Positions 1 through 9,857 are shown, counted from the stretch's first letter. The stretch: DNA of 64,000 bases from Kibdelosporangium banguiense (GCF_017876405.1 NZ_JAGINW010000001.1:1-64000); one strand, 5' to 3'. Made by a program: numbers and translations. The notes: generated by a model not told the origin, from the letters alone.

Positions 1-4
1 TGCC

Positions 5-32
5 AAACGGGCCGTTTCAGGGGGGTCCCCTT
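5..32 (-). terminator. possible transcript end of the pnt operon
   Basis: Downstream of pntB there are two short inverted repeats (AAACG/CGTTT around positions 5-17, and an AGGGG/CCCCT pair at 19-32). A 14-nt palindrome at 56-69 also overlaps the pntB stop codon. No clear U-tract is visible, so this is a weak terminator call. Confidence 0.3.
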
Positions 33-60
33 AACTGCATCGCCGCAGGTCAGAGGCCCT

Positions 61-1458
61 CTAGAGGGCTCGTAGCTCCTCCACCACCTCGCTGACGGAC
101 TTCTTGGCGTCGCCGAAGAGCATGGCGGTGCGGGGGTCGTAGTAGAGGTCGTTGTCGACTCCGGCGAAGCCTGGGCTCATCGAACGCTTCAGGACGATGA
201 CTGAGCGGCTCTCGTTGACCTTGAGGATCGGCATCCCGTAGATGGGTGAGCCCGGGTCGGTGTCGGCGGCGGGGTTGGTCACGTCGTTCGCGCCGATGAC
301 CAGGGCGACGTCCGTTCTGGCGAACTCGCCGTTGATCTCCTCCATCTCCTTGAGGTGCTCGTAGGGGACGTCGGCCTCCGCGAGCAGGACGTTCATGTGT
401 CCTGGCATGCGGCCGGCGACCGGGTGGATCGCGTAGTAGACCGACACGCCCTTGCTCTCCAACTCCTTGGCCATCTCCCGGACGGCGTGCTGGGCCTGGG
501 CCACGGCCATGCCGTATCCGGGCACGACGACCACCTGGCGGGCGTAGCTCATCTGGATGGCCGCGTCGGAGGCGCTGGTCCGGCGGACTGTCTTGTCGGC
601 CGGACCTGAGCCGCCGGATATCGCCTCGCCGCCGAAGCCGCCGGCGACGATGGCCGGGATCGACCTGTTCATGGCCTTGGCCATCAGGTTCGTCAGGATG
701 GTGCCGGACGCGCCGACGATCATTCCCGCCACGATCAGGGCGGTGTTGTCGAGCGCGATCCCCGTCGCCGCCGCGCTCAGGCCGGTCAGTGCGTTCAGCA
801 GGGAGATCACGACGGGCATGTCGGCGCCGCCGATCGGGAGCACGACCATCAGTCCGAGCAGGGCCGACGACAGGAGTACCCCGATCATCAGCCACTCCGA
901 GGTGGCGCCTGCCACCACTGCGACGCCGCAGGCCACGCCGATGAGCAGGAGCAGGAGGTTCAGCGGCTGCTGGAGCCTGCCCACCGAGATGGGCCTGCCC
1001 GGCAGGATCTCCTGGAGTTTGCCGAAGGCCACGTTCGAGCCCCAGAACGAGATCGAACCGATCAGGGCTGCGAACAATGTCGCGATCGCGACGTGCGCAG
1101 GCTCCTCCGCGAAGCCGTGTGACTGGCGGAACTCGACCCAGGCGACGATGGCGACCGCGCCACCGCCGACGCCGTTGAACAGCGCGACCATCTGTGGCAT
1201 CGCGGTCATCTTCACCTTGCGCGCAGCCGGAATGCCGACCGCGGTACCGATCGCGACGCCCAGCAGGATGAGCCACCAGTTGCCCATGCCCGGCGTCAAA
1301 GCCGTTGCCAGTACGGCGATCGCCATGCCGACAGCGGCCAACATGTTGCCGCGCACGGCAGTCCGGGGGCCTGTCAGGCCCATCAGGCCGTAGATGAAGA
1401 GCGCGAACGCCACGATGTAGAGGCACTGGATCGTGACGGGATCCTGGAGCCAGCTCAT
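61..1458 (-). CDS. pntB: NAD(P) transhydrogenase subunit beta
   Basis: This is the membrane and NADP-binding subunit of proton-translocating transhydrogenase, which moves hydride between NADH and NADP+ using the proton gradient. The 465-residue protein has about 260 residues of hydrophobic N-terminal helices. A C-terminal NADP-binding domain follows, with the family's GYGMAVAQAQ stretch and a GANDVTNPAA motif. Its length is normal for PntB. It is the last gene of a three-gene operon with the two alpha parts and overlaps the upstream gene by 4 bp, which suggests coupled translation. The identification is secure. Confidence 0.95.
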   Translation of the reverse strand: MSWLQDPVTIQCLYIVAFALFIYGLMGLTGPRTAVRGNMLAAVGMAIAVLATALTPGMGNWWLILLGVAIGTAVGIPAARKVKMTAMPQMVALFNGVGGGAVAIVAWVEFRQSHGFAEEPAHVAIATLFAALIGSISFWGSNVAFGKLQEILPGRPISVGRLQQPLNLLLLLIGVACGVAVVAGATSEWLMIGVLLSSALLGLMVVLPIGGADMPVVISLLNALTGLSAAATGIALDNTALIVAGMIVGASGTILTNLMAKAMNRSIPAIVAGGFGGEAISGGSGPADKTVRRTSASDAAIQMSYARQVVVVPGYGMAVAQAQHAVREMAKELESKGVSVYYAIHPVAGRMPGHMNVLLAEADVPYEHLKEMEEINGEFARTDVALVIGANDVTNPAADTDPGSPIYGMPILKVNESRSVIVLKRSMSPGFAGVDNDLYYDPRTAMLFGDAKKSVSEVVEELRAL

Positions 1459-1742
1459 TCCCGCGGCCCCTTGCTCTTGAACATCCCCAGCATTCGGTCT
1501 GTCACAAGGAAACCGCCGACGACGTTGATCGTGCCGAAGGCGATCGCGACCACGAGCAGGATCTGGTCGAGCGTGCCGGTCGCGCCGAGACCCAGCACGA
1601 TGAGCGCGCCGAGCAGGACGATGCCGTGGATGGCGTTGGTGCCGGACATCAACGGCGTGTGCAACGTGTTGGGCACCTTGGAGATCACCGCGAAACCGAC
1701 GAAGCCCGCGAGCACCAGGATGGCCAGGTTCTGTACCAGCAT
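1455..1742 (-). CDS. pntAB: NAD(P) transhydrogenase subunit alpha, membrane part (alpha-2)
   Basis: A small hydrophobic protein of about 95 residues forming the membrane helices that accompany the alpha subunit when alpha is split into two genes, as in many actinobacteria. I chose the ATG at 1742, which overlaps the TGA of the upstream gene (ATGA); an in-frame ATG at 1766 lies inside that gene and is less likely. Three to four helices are visible (LAILVLAGFVGFAVIS, HGIVLLGALIVLGLG, ILLVVAIAFGTINVVGGFLV). It works with PntAA and PntB in the cytoplasmic membrane. Confidence 0.9.
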   Translation of the reverse strand: MLVQNLAILVLAGFVGFAVISKVPNTLHTPLMSGTNAIHGIVLLGALIVLGLGATGTLDQILLVVAIAFGTINVVGGFLVTDRMLGMFKSKGPRE

Positions 1743-2821
1743 CAGGACTCCTTCCTGGTGACGCACGCGGACGCGACGATCTCGTCGTCGAAGTCCAGGT
1801 TCAGCCGGCCGTCGGTGACCAGCAGTTCCAGCAGGGCCTGGACATTGCGGGCGTACAGCTCGCTGGCCGACTCCGGCATGCTCGCCGGCAGGTTGAGCGG
1901 GGCCACGATCGTCACGTCATGGCGGACCACGACCTCACCGGGCACGCTCAGCTCACAGTTCCCGCCGGATTCGCCGGCCAGGTCGACGACCACACTGCCC
2001 GCGCGCATCGCGGTCACGGAGTCCTCGGTGACCAGGACCGGCGCCCGCCTGCCGGGCACCTGGGCCGTGGTGATCACGACGTCGTACCCGATCACGGCTT
2101 CGTTGAGCCGCTTCAGCTGTTCGGCGCGTTCCTCATCGGTGAGCGCCCGCGCGTAACCACCCTCGCCGCGAGCCTCGATGCCGAGGTCGAGCCACTTGGC
2201 GCCGACCGAACGCACCTGCTCGGCGACTTCAGGCCGGACGTCGTAACCCGTGGTCTGCGCGCCTAACCGCCGTGCCGTGGCCAGCGCCTGCAGCCCGGCG
2301 ACACCCGCGCCGAGGACCAGGGTCTTGGCGGGCGGAACGGTTCCCGCGGCCGTGGTCAGCATCGGGTAGAAACGCGTCAAGTGTTGTGCGCCAAGCAAAG
2401 CAGCAAGATACCCGGCGACGCTGCTCTGCGAGGAGAGGGCGTCCATCGACTGTGCGCGGGAGATCCGCGGGATGGCCTCCATGGCCAGGCCGTGCACGTC
2501 CGCCGTGGCCAGCGCCTGCGCCTGATCGGTGCCGAGGAACCCGATCAGCACGCTGCCGGGTTTCAGACGTCCGATCTCCTCGTCGGTCGGGGCCGCCACC
2601 TTCACGACCACGTCGCAGGCCCACGGATCGCCGAGGGTCGCCCCGGCCTCCTCGTAGAGCCAGTCCGACATCAACGCCCCACCACCGGCGCCGGGCTCGA
2701 CCACGATGTTCAGCCCCGCGGACCGCAGGCGTCCCACAACCTTCGGGACAAGTGCGACCCGTCGTTCTCCAGGGACCGACTCGCGCGGCACACCGACCGC
2801 GATGTTCTGGGTATCCGCCAT
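1742..2821 (-). CDS. pntAA: NAD(P) transhydrogenase subunit alpha, NAD-binding part (alpha-1)
   Basis: Soluble NAD(H)-binding subunit of transhydrogenase, related to alanine dehydrogenase. The start MADTQNIAVGVPRES at 2821 follows a GGGGAGGG ribosome-binding site. A longer reading to 2896 adds 25 residues that look non-coding. The Rossmann motif GAGVAGLQA and the alanine-dehydrogenase-type N-terminus (VPGERRVALVP) are both present. At 359 residues it is typical of the split alpha-1. It heads the pntAA-pntAB-pntB operon, so the operon promoter should lie just upstream of 2821. Confidence 0.95.
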   Translation of the reverse strand: MADTQNIAVGVPRESVPGERRVALVPKVVGRLRSAGLNIVVEPGAGGGALMSDWLYEEAGATLGDPWACDVVVKVAAPTDEEIGRLKPGSVLIGFLGTDQAQALATADVHGLAMEAIPRISRAQSMDALSSQSSVAGYLAALLGAQHLTRFYPMLTTAAGTVPPAKTLVLGAGVAGLQALATARRLGAQTTGYDVRPEVAEQVRSVGAKWLDLGIEARGEGGYARALTDEERAEQLKRLNEAVIGYDVVITTAQVPGRRAPVLVTEDSVTAMRAGSVVVDLAGESGGNCELSVPGEVVVRHDVTIVAPLNLPASMPESASELYARNVQALLELLVTDGRLNLDFDDEIVASACVTRKES

Positions 2822-2913
2822 TGGAGACCCTCCCCATGGAAACAGAACGTACGTCTTCTGTTGTACCACCGGTGTGGTCCGCACCACACCCTCCAACGAC
2901 GGCTTTGTGGCAA

Positions 2914-3561
2914 TCAGTCACGAACGAGGGTCTTGTGGTCCTCCGCGTCACGGGCGCGCGGCACGACCACCTTGGGCGGCCGGGTTACGTAGGGCCGGAC
3001 CAGGCGGATGATCGCCAGACCCGCTGCCAGTAACGGGACCATCGCCGCCATCGCCGCGGCGGTCGCCCCCGCGCGCGCCACGTCCCTGGGAATCAGGGTC
3101 ACGCGGCTGTTCATCACCGAGACCTTGCCCGGCAACGCCAGCAGCACGAGAACCGCGATGAAGCCGACCATCGCGATGACCGCACGGAACACAGCGGGGT
3201 GATAGCCGATCCCCTCCGCGGCAACCAGCACGGCCAGCCAGCCGGACACGGCCGTGAGCTGGGCACGTTCGGTCGTGGCAGCCCAGAGCAGGCCGCCGGC
3301 CACGGCCACCACGGCGAACACCCAGCCTCTGGACGGGTCACGCGCCCACTGCGAGACCGCGTCCAGCCACCCGACCGGCACGCCCGCCCAGCCGAGCAAG
3401 CCCCGGGGAACGTCCAGGGGTGCCATCGGCGGAGCCACCGCCTGCCCGAGCACCCACGCGAACGTCCATACCGAGACCACACACGCCAGTACCAGCTGCC
3501 CGCGTGACCGGTCGGTCACACAGGCCCAGATCCTGGCCAACTCCCGCCGCAAGGTACGCAT
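2914..3561 (-). CDS. hypothetical membrane protein
   Basis: A 215-residue protein that I do not recognise. It has about five hydrophobic segments (LVLACVVSVWTFAWVLGQAV, GWVFAVVAVAGGLLWAA, VSGWLAVLVAAEG, VFRAVIAMVGFIAVLVLLAL, AAMAAMVPLLAAGLAII) and basic ends. It ends about 90 bp before pntAA, on the same strand, and could be read into the pnt operon. Nothing in the sequence links it to a known transporter family. Confidence 0.7.
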   Translation of the reverse strand: MRTLRRELARIWACVTDRSRGQLVLACVVSVWTFAWVLGQAVAPPMAPLDVPRGLLGWAGVPVGWLDAVSQWARDPSRGWVFAVVAVAGGLLWAATTERAQLTAVSGWLAVLVAAEGIGYHPAVFRAVIAMVGFIAVLVLLALPGKVSVMNSRVTLIPRDVARAGATAAAMAAMVPLLAAGLAIIRLVRPYVTRPPKVVVPRARDAEDHKTLVRD

Positions 3562-3592
3562 TCGAACACTCCCTCGCCGGCACCTCTCCCGC

Positions 3593-4972
3593 TTAAGATG
3601 ATCTTTGATCGACTGCCGCGCGTCCAGTCGCCCGCGAGTCGATCACTCGACCGGGGTTGAGGATCCCGCGCGGATCCAGTGCGTTCTTGATCTGCTGGTG
3701 CGACCACAGCGCGGCTTCGTCCAGCTCCCGCGCCAGCCAGTCACGTTTGAGCAAGCCCACGCCGTGCTCGCCGGTGATGGTTCCGCCGAGATCGAGGCCC
3801 AGCTGCATGACCGCGTCGAACGCCTGCTGCGCTGCCTCAGCCTGGGCGTGGTCGAACAGCACCGCGGGGTGCATGTTGCCGTCGCCCGCGTGACCGCATG
3901 TGGCGATGAAGACGTCGTACTGCTTGGCGATCCGTTCGATGCCGTCGACAAGTTCGGCCAGGTGCCTGCGGGGCACGCACACGTCGTCGACCAGGGAGGC
4001 CGGGTACTCCTCGAATGCCAGGCCGACCAGCCTGCGGCCCTGCATGAGCAGGTCGGCTTCGGCCGGGTCCTCGGAGACGATCACTTCGGTCGCGGCGCAC
4101 TTGCGTGCCGACAACTCGAAAGCAGCCAGTTCCTCCGGCGCCTTGGTGCCCGCGTCTGACTGCGCGATGAGTACGGCGCCGACCCCAGGCGGGAACCCGA
4201 GGTCCTGCAGTTTGGCGACGGCTTCGATCGTCGCGGCGTCCATGAGCTCCAACGCCGCAGGCCGGAACCCGCCGCCCAGGTGGTCGGCGACCGCACGGCA
4301 CGCGTCCGCCGTTGTGTCGAAGAACGCGACTGCCGCCAGCGGCCTCGCGGCAGCGGGCCTGAGCGCGACGGTCACCTCGGTCACGACGCCGAGCGTTCCT
4401 TCTGAGCCGACGAACAACCGGGTCAGGTCGTAACCCGCGACTCCCTTGGCAGTGCGGCGGCCGGTCCGCATGACGCGACCATCGGCCAGGACGACCTGCA
4501 AGGCCCGGACGAAATCACCGGTGACGCCGTATTTCAGGCAGCACATGCCGCCAGCGTTGGTCGCCACATTGCCGCCGATCGACGAGATGTCCTTGGAACC
4601 CGGATCAGGCGGGTAGTAGAGCCCCTTCTCGGCCACCGCGGCGGCGAGTGTGGCGTTGATGACGCCCGGCTCGACCACGGCTATCTGCTCTTCGACGTCG
4701 ATGTCCAGAATCCGGTCGAGTTTCTCGACGTTGAGCAGAACGCATCCATCGAGTGCGTTCGCTCCGCCGGAAAGCCCGGTACGCGCACCCTGCGGCACTA
4801 CCGGGACGTTGTTTTCGCTGGCCCACTGGAGGGTTTGCACGACATCCTGCAGCGACCTCGCCCGGACCAGCGCTTTCGGCGTTCCACTGGGACAGAACGA
4901 GGCCCGGTCGGTGCGATATGCCGCAAGCACAGCCGGGTCATCCGTGGTCGCCTGAACCGGTAGCGAGGTCAC
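3593..4972 (-). CDS. FAD-linked oxidase, GlcD/D-2-hydroxyacid dehydrogenase type
   Basis: A flavoprotein of the vanillyl-alcohol-oxidase superfamily, expected to oxidise a 2-hydroxy acid such as glycolate or D-lactate to the keto acid. The N-terminal FAD-binding half carries PQGARTGLSGGA and the SIGGNVATNAGGM signature. The C-terminal half carries GHAGDGNMHP and GTITGEHGVG, typical of the substrate and flavin pocket. The length (459 aa) is normal. A second gene of the same family lies at 11492-12865. Before the mobile element inserted at 5497, the two were separated only by a GNAT gene and a TPP enzyme. The substrate cannot be told from sequence. Confidence 0.9.
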   Translation of the reverse strand: MTSLPVQATTDDPAVLAAYRTDRASFCPSGTPKALVRARSLQDVVQTLQWASENNVPVVPQGARTGLSGGANALDGCVLLNVEKLDRILDIDVEEQIAVVEPGVINATLAAAVAEKGLYYPPDPGSKDISSIGGNVATNAGGMCCLKYGVTGDFVRALQVVLADGRVMRTGRRTAKGVAGYDLTRLFVGSEGTLGVVTEVTVALRPAAARPLAAVAFFDTTADACRAVADHLGGGFRPAALELMDAATIEAVAKLQDLGFPPGVGAVLIAQSDAGTKAPEELAAFELSARKCAATEVIVSEDPAEADLLMQGRRLVGLAFEEYPASLVDDVCVPRRHLAELVDGIERIAKQYDVFIATCGHAGDGNMHPAVLFDHAQAEAAQQAFDAVMQLGLDLGGTITGEHGVGLLKRDWLARELDEAALWSHQQIKNALDPRGILNPGRVIDSRATGRAAVDQRSS

Positions 4973-4981
4973 TCCTCAACG

Positions 4982-5452
4982 TTACGCGCCGATCAGTGCC
5001 TTTTCGAAGGGCAGCGGGCCGGAGGTGGGCGGGGATGCCAGGTCGAACAGCGCGGTGTAACCGTTGGCCAGGTAGAGGTTGACGGCTTCGGGCTGGTTCG
5101 GGCCGGTCATCAGATATATCCGGGTGTAGCCGCGGCCGGCGGCTTCCTTTTCCAGTTCGGCCATGATGCGGGCGGCGAGACCACGACGCCGGTGGTCACG
5201 GTGGGTCCAGACCCGTTTGACCTCCGCGGTGTCCGGGTCATAGCGCTGGAACGCCCCACCGGCGATCGCCTGCTCGTTCTCGATGAGAACAAGGAAGGCG
5301 CCGTCCGGTGGGGCGAACCTGGCTGCCGGGTAGGCGATCAGGTCTTCGTACACCGAGCCGTAGCGGCTGGCGTACTCCTGCACGAGGTCTTCAAGCAGCG
5401 GCCGCACGACCGGATCGGTCATGGCGACATGCCGGACTTCCAGGCTGGACAT
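4982..5452 (-). CDS. GNAT family N-acetyltransferase
   Basis: A 156-residue single-domain acetyltransferase. It has the acetyl-CoA-binding motif A region HRRRGLAARIMAELEKEA and the VNLYLANGY motif B near the C-terminus. The substrate is unknown. It is 9 bp upstream of the GlcD-type oxidase on the same strand and probably shares its transcript. The mobile element sits only about 40 bp upstream of the start codon, so the original promoter or read-through from the TPP-enzyme gene has probably been replaced. Confidence 0.85.
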   Translation of the reverse strand: MSSLEVRHVAMTDPVVRPLLEDLVQEYASRYGSVYEDLIAYPAARFAPPDGAFLVLIENEQAIAGGAFQRYDPDTAEVKRVWTHRDHRRRGLAARIMAELEKEAAGRGYTRIYLMTGPNQPEAVNLYLANGYTALFDLASPPTSGPLPFEKALIGA

Positions 5453-5492
5453 GCCATCGACGCTACTTGACGTGTCAGACAGGTCCCACCAT

Positions 5493-5496
5493 CTAG
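5493..5496. repeat. target-site duplication CTAG, left copy
   Basis: CTAG directly outside the left inverted repeat. The same four bases stand directly outside the right inverted repeat at 9930-9933, as expected for a 4-bp target duplication. The site is palindromic, so chance identity must be kept in mind. Confidence 0.6.
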
Positions 5497-5523
5497 ACGA
5501 TTGATGCGGTGAAGTTGATGTTA
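5497..5523. repeat. left terminal inverted repeat of the mobile element
   Basis: A 27-bp end that is 23/27 identical to the inverted sequence at 9903-9929. The outer 14 bases, ACGATTGATGCGGT, match perfectly. The transposase stop codon lies inside this repeat (5521-5523), as is usual for compact insertion sequences. Confidence 0.85.
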
Positions 5524-6411
5524 GTGATCGAAGGCTGTGAGCGACCTTTTGCTGGTCAGGCCGGTCATCCAGTTGTGCCAGATGCCGGCGGCCATGGCCA
5601 GCAGGCGCTGGGCGACACGGGTGAAGACCCCCAGCGGGGTGCGTCCACCGTGCCGTTCCAGGTCGAGCTGCCCTTTGAGGGTCTGATTGACTGATTCGAT
5701 CCGTTGGCGGACACCGCCGAGGCTGCCATTGCGGTAGGTCTCGTCCTTGCGGTCCGGACGCAGCAGCCGTATGCCCATCGACTCGGTGAGTTTCTTGAAG
5801 GGCTTACCGGAGAAACCCTTGTCGGCCACCAGGATCTGACTCTCGCGGATGAGGTGGTGATTGTTGTCGAGCAAGGCCGCCAGCACCTCCCGTTCGCCGA
5901 TCTTGGGGTCGGCCAGGCACCACATGATCGGCATCCCGTCCCCGGCACAGACCAGGTACAGCTTCAGACCCCAGTACCACCGGGAGTGTGACGCGCAGTA
6001 ACCGTAGTTGGCGTGTCCGGCCAGGTCAGACCGTTTCACCGTCTCGCGGGACATGCCGCAGGGCACCGGGGTGGCGTCGGTGATCCACATATCGTCAAAC
6101 CAGGACGGGCAGCAGGCGGCCAGGGTGATGATCGTCTTGCACAGCAAGGGTTGCGCGGTCTTGAGGCGTCGGTGGTAGCCGGATTGGGACAGCATGTAGG
6201 GGAACATGCCGATCAGTTCGGGGGTGGCGTGGACGTGGCGGACCCAGCGGCGTTCGTTGCGGTAGCCCAGCATGATCTGGGCCACCGCGAGGCAGATCAG
6301 TTCACTGTCGGTGAGGTCGGGCCGGTGGCCACGGCCGGTGCGGGCTGGGACGACGTGGTCATCGACCAGCACGTAGAGTGCGGTCAGGAGGGTGTTCAGG
6401 TTTTTCGTCAC
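5521..6411 (-). CDS. IS982 family DDE transposase
   Basis: A 296-residue transposase starting with GTG at 6411. The DDE residues are readable as D112 (ITDATPVP), D197 (VADKGF) and E239 (RIESVNQTLKGQ). The YGYCASHSRWYWGLKLYLV segment between the first two is typical of actinobacterial IS982-like enzymes, and the end ITHRSL-type tail (KRSLTAFDH) also fits. There is no frameshift or premature stop, so the enzyme looks active. It catalyses cut or copy of the element using the flanking inverted repeats. Confidence 0.9.
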   Translation of the reverse strand: MTKNLNTLLTALYVLVDDHVVPARTGRGHRPDLTDSELICLAVAQIMLGYRNERRWVRHVHATPELIGMFPYMLSQSGYHRRLKTAQPLLCKTIITLAACCPSWFDDMWITDATPVPCGMSRETVKRSDLAGHANYGYCASHSRWYWGLKLYLVCAGDGMPIMWCLADPKIGEREVLAALLDNNHHLIRESQILVADKGFSGKPFKKLTESMGIRLLRPDRKDETYRNGSLGGVRQRIESVNQTLKGQLDLERHGGRTPLGVFTRVAQRLLAMAAGIWHNWMTGLTSKRSLTAFDH

Positions 6412-6783
6412 ACATTGATCTTGGACGCCCTCCTGTGACTGAGCGCTGTCCGGTAGTTGGCCACCGGGGCGCTCAGGCGGCTTGGATTTGGATGACGGTC
6501 TAGGTCATCGGCTACCTGAGTCACCGCTGCCCAGCCTCACCCTCCGGTGACACAGAGAGGCTCACTGGCGTTTGGTGGCCATTGTCGAGACTGCGTCTAC
6601 TCCTGCCGTTCCACCATGCCGGGTTGCTGCCGCATTCTTGCCGCTGGAGTTGTCGGCTGTGCCGGGTCTTCTTTCGGTGCGCTTCTTTCGGTGCGGAGGT
6701 TTGTGAAGTGCCCTGCGGAACGTCGCAGTGAAGGCATCACGGCTGCTGGGGGCCTCGCTGAACGAGTCCGGCACGCGACCGGG
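6411..6783. other. non-coding stretch between transposase and passenger gene
   Basis: About 370 bp without a convincing gene. It contains CACATTGATCTT (6411-6422), almost repeated as CACATGATCTT at 9904-9914 next to the right end, and TGTGACTGAGCGCT (6434-6447), repeated in inverted orientation at 9858-9871. The open frame continuing upstream of the LuxR start through this stretch shows no family similarity and is rich in Cys and Arg, as expected of non-coding GC-rich DNA. Confidence 0.5.
6434..6447. repeat. inner inverted repeat, left copy
   Basis: TGTGACTGAGCGCT, a perfect 14-base inverted match to 9858-9871. It brackets the passenger segment inside the element and may mark the join between the IS and its cargo. 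Confidence 0.55.
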
Positions 6784-9159
6784 ATGAGACCACCGAACGT
6801 GCGACCCGTGATGTCGGGCACCAGGTCGCGGCAGCATGGGGGCAATCTTCCCGCCGAGGTCACCAGTTTCGTGGGCCGGCGCAGGGAGGTCTCCGAGGCG
6901 AAACGGCTGCTGTCCGCCGGCCGGCTGTTGACGTTGACCGGGGTCGGCGGGGTGGGCAAGACCCGGCTGGCGTTGCGGGTGGCGGCCGGGGTGCGGCGGG
7001 CGTTCGCCGACGGGGCGCGGCTGGTGGAGCTGGCCGCGCTGCAGGACCGGACGCTGCTGGAGCAGACGGTCGCGGACGCGGTGGGGATTCGTGATCGGTC
7101 CGCGCGGTCGCCGCGGGAGGTCGTGGTGGACTACCTGCGGGACAAACAGCTGCTGTTGGTGTTGGACAACTGCGAACATCTGGCGGACCGCTGCGCGGGG
7201 CTGGCGACCGACCTGCTTACGGCGGCGCCGGCGCTGCGGATCCTGGCCACCAGCCGGCACGCGCTGTCCACACCGGGCGAACATATCCTGGCGGTGCCGC
7301 CCCTGCCGGTGCCGGACCCCGAACGCCCACCGCAGCCTGGAAAACTGCTCCACAACGAGGCGATCCGCCTGTTCACGGAGCGCGCGACGGCGGTGCGGCC
7401 CGACTTCGCGATCACCGCCGGCAATCACACGACGATTGCCCGGATCTGCCACCGGCTGGACGGGCTGCCGCTGGCGATCGAGCTGGCCGCGGCGCGGCTG
7501 CGGGTGCTCTCGCCGGAGCAGATCCTGGCTCGGCTGGACGACCGCTTCCGCCTCCTACGCGCAGGCAGCCGGACGGTGCTGCCCCGTCACCGGACGCTGC
7601 GGGCAGTGGTCGACTGGAGCTACCAGCTGTGCTCGCCGCTGGAGCAGATGCTGTGGGCGCGGGTGTCGGTGTTCGCCGGCGGGTTCGACCTGGAGGCGGC
7701 CGAGGCGGTGTGTGCTGGGGAGGGCATCGCCCGGGATCGGGTGCTGGATCTGGTGGCGGAGTTGGTGGACAAGTCGATCCTCATCCGGGAGGACCAGGAT
7801 CACGGCCCCCGGGTGCGGTACCGGTTGCTGGACATCATCGCCCACTATGGGCTCGACGCCTTGAAGGCGGCCGGGCAGGAGGCGGTGCTGCTCCGACGGC
7901 ATCGGGACTACTACCTGGGGCTGGCCGAACGAGGCAACACTGAGTGGTTCGGCCCCACCCAGCTGGAGGTGCTCGCCCGCACCCGGTGTGAGCACGCTAA
8001 CCTGCGCCTCGCGCTGGAGTTCTGCCTGGCCATGCCCGGCGAATCCGAGACCGGGTTGCGGCTGGCCACGGCCCTGCGCTTCTACTGGCACTGCGGCTTC
8101 CTGTCCGAGGGCCGGCACTGGCTGGACCGGGCACTGGCCCAGGACACCGAGCCGAGCAGGGCGCGGGCCACCGCCCTGTGGATCAACGCCCACCTCGCTG
8201 TCCTGCAGGGGGATGCCTCCGCCGCCGCGGCCATGGCGGAGCAGTGTCGAGATTGGGCCCTGCCGCGCGGCGCGGACAACCTGCTGGCATATGCCCTGTT
8301 CATCCTGGGAACCGTCGCATGGCTCAGCGGCGACCTCCGGCGCGCGCAGGCCCTGTTTGAGGATGTCCTGGCGCGCTTCGAGGCCCTCGGTGAACTGAAC
8401 GACATCGTGATCATCGCCTATGCCGTGCTGGCCGCGGTGGCCCTGCTCCAGGATGATCTCGCCCGCGCCGGCGAGCTCTGCCAGCAGGGCCTTGCGCTCG
8501 GTGAGCGGCACGGCGAGCAATGGGCGCGGGCCTACACGCTCTGCACTCTCACCCTCGCCGAATGGGCCCGGGGCGAGGTGGCGCTGGCGAGCGCGCACGC
8601 CCGGGAGGGTCTGCGGGTCATGCGCGCCCTCCACGACGCCTTTGGCATGGCGTTGCTGGTCGAGCATCTGGCGTGGATCGTTGGGGCGGCCGGCGAGGAT
8701 GAGCCGGCCGCGGTGCTGCTCGGCGCGGCCAGCACGATCTGGCCCCTGCTCGGTGGCCAGCCTCTGTTGGGCGCCCCGCATCACCTTGCCGCGCATGAGG
8801 CGTGCGAGCGGCAGGCCCGCCGCGCCCTGGGTGACCGCGCGTTCCAGACCGCGTTCGGCCACGGCGCAGCACTCGACCTCGACCAAGCCGTCGCCTACGC
8901 CCTCGGGGAGAAACCCGCGCCCGCCGCCCCGGCCACCACCGCGACCGATACCGCGGGCACGTCGTTGACCCGCCGGGAGCGGCAGGTCGCCGACCTGGTG
9001 GCCGAGGGGCTGTCCAACAAGGACATCGGGGCGCGGTTGGTGATCGCCCAGCGCACCGCCGAAGGCCACGTCGAGCACATCCTGACCAAACTCGGTTTTA
9101 CCAAGCGTACCCAGCTGGCCGCGTGGGTCATCGAACAACGCGAAGGCCGGGACCGGTGA
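6784..9159 (+). CDS. LuxR-type regulator with NB-ARC-like ATPase and repeat domain
   Basis: A large regulator of about 790 residues. The P-loop domain begins at [17 protein letters not shown], with Walker [10 protein letters not shown] and Walker [13 protein letters not shown] winged-helix and helical repeat middle region follows, and the protein ends in a LuxR helix-turn-helix ([22 protein letters not shown] ... [14 protein letters not shown]). Proteins of this build are thought to act as ATP-dependent signal-controlled transcription activators. The open frame runs back to 6547, but similarity starts near 6811; ATG at 6784 or 6811 are the candidates and neither has a strong ribosome site. 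The stop overlaps the next start (TGATG). It lies inside the mobile element as cargo. Confidence 0.85.
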   Translation: MRPPNVRPVMSGTRSRQHGGNLPAEVTSFVGRRREVSEAKRLLSAGRLLTLTGVGGVGKTRLALRVAAGVRRAFADGARLVELAALQDRTLLEQTVADAVGIRDRSARSPREVVVDYLRDKQLLLVLDNCEHLADRCAGLATDLLTAAPALRILATSRHALSTPGEHILAVPPLPVPDPERPPQPGKLLHNEAIRLFTERATAVRPDFAITAGNHTTIARICHRLDGLPLAIELAAARLRVLSPEQILARLDDRFRLLRAGSRTVLPRHRTLRAVVDWSYQLCSPLEQMLWARVSVFAGGFDLEAAEAVCAGEGIARDRVLDLVAELVDKSILIREDQDHGPRVRYRLLDIIAHYGLDALKAAGQEAVLLRRHRDYYLGLAERGNTEWFGPTQLEVLARTRCEHANLRLALEFCLAMPGESETGLRLATALRFYWHCGFLSEGRHWLDRALAQDTEPSRARATALWINAHLAVLQGDASAAAAMAEQCRDWALPRGADNLLAYALFILGTVAWLSGDLRRAQALFEDVLARFEALGELNDIVIIAYAVLAAVALLQDDLARAGELCQQGLALGERHGEQWARAYTLCTLTLAEWARGEVALASAHAREGLRVMRALHDAFGMALLVEHLAWIVGAAGEDEPAAVLLGAASTIWPLLGGQPLLGAPHHLAAHEACERQARRALGDRAFQTAFGHGAALDLDQAVAYALGEKPAPAAPATTATDTAGTSLTRRERQVADLVAEGLSNKDIGARLVIAQRTAEGHVEHILTKLGFTKRTQLAAWVIEQREGRDR

Positions 9160-9786
9160 TGGCCGGCGTGGGATCACCTCGACCGGTGGGGAATCTGCCG
9201 GGCGAGGTGACCAGTTTTGTCGGTCGCCGGCGGGAGATCACCCTTGCCGCGCGGCTGCTGCGGCGGGTGCGGCTGGTCACGCTGACCGGGGTGGCCGGGG
9301 TCGGCGAGACCCGACTGGCCCTGCGAGTGGCCGCCCAGGTGCGCGGGCCGTTCCCGGGCGGGGTGTGGCTGGTCGAGCTGGCCGCGCTGACCGACGAGAA
9401 GCTGCTGGCCCAAACGGTCGCCGATGTCCTGGGCGTCCACGATCAGCAGGGGCCGCGGCCGCCACGGAGATGCTGGCGGACCACCTGGCCGACAAACAGT
9501 CGCTGCTGGTGGTGGACAACTGCGAGCATCTGGTGGACGCGTGCGCGGTGCTGGCCGGTGATCTGTTGGCCGCCGCGCCGGGGCTGCGGATCCTGGCCAC
9601 CCAGGACATCACCGCCCTCCCGGCCATCGCCCCACGCGCCGCCGACAGCCACCACCGCATCAGGCCAAACTCGACCTCACCGACCGCACCCAACTCGCCG
9701 CACGGATCACCCACCACCCACAACCACCAGACGATCAGCAGCGGTATCGCCCCTCACACACCGGCGATCCCGCTCGACTCAAGTAG
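9159..9786 (+). pseudogene. decayed second LuxR/NB-ARC regulator
   Basis: A degraded paralogue of the preceding gene. It starts with an ATG overlapping the upstream stop and reads [21 protein letters not shown], but the Walker A lysine is lost (GVAGVGETR). A frameshift near 9452-9465 moves the reading to another frame ([22 protein letters not shown]). After GLRILAT (about 9600) most of the protein is missing. A third frame then gives a LuxR-like tail ([18 protein letters not shown]) ending at TAG 9784-9786. It is therefore an internally deleted, at least twice frame-disrupted remnant of about 630 bp in place of some 2.3 kb. Confidence 0.8.
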
Positions 9787-9857
9787 CCGCTGGGCGCAAG
9801 GCTGTGGCTGATTCTGGTGCTCAAGCGGCAAACTGGCACGCTCAACTGGCCAAATGA

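Noticed and set aside
7555..9177. 540-residue open frame opposite the LuxR regulator
   Set aside because: Antisense of a gene with clear P-loop and helix-turn-helix domains; composition is typical of shadow frames.
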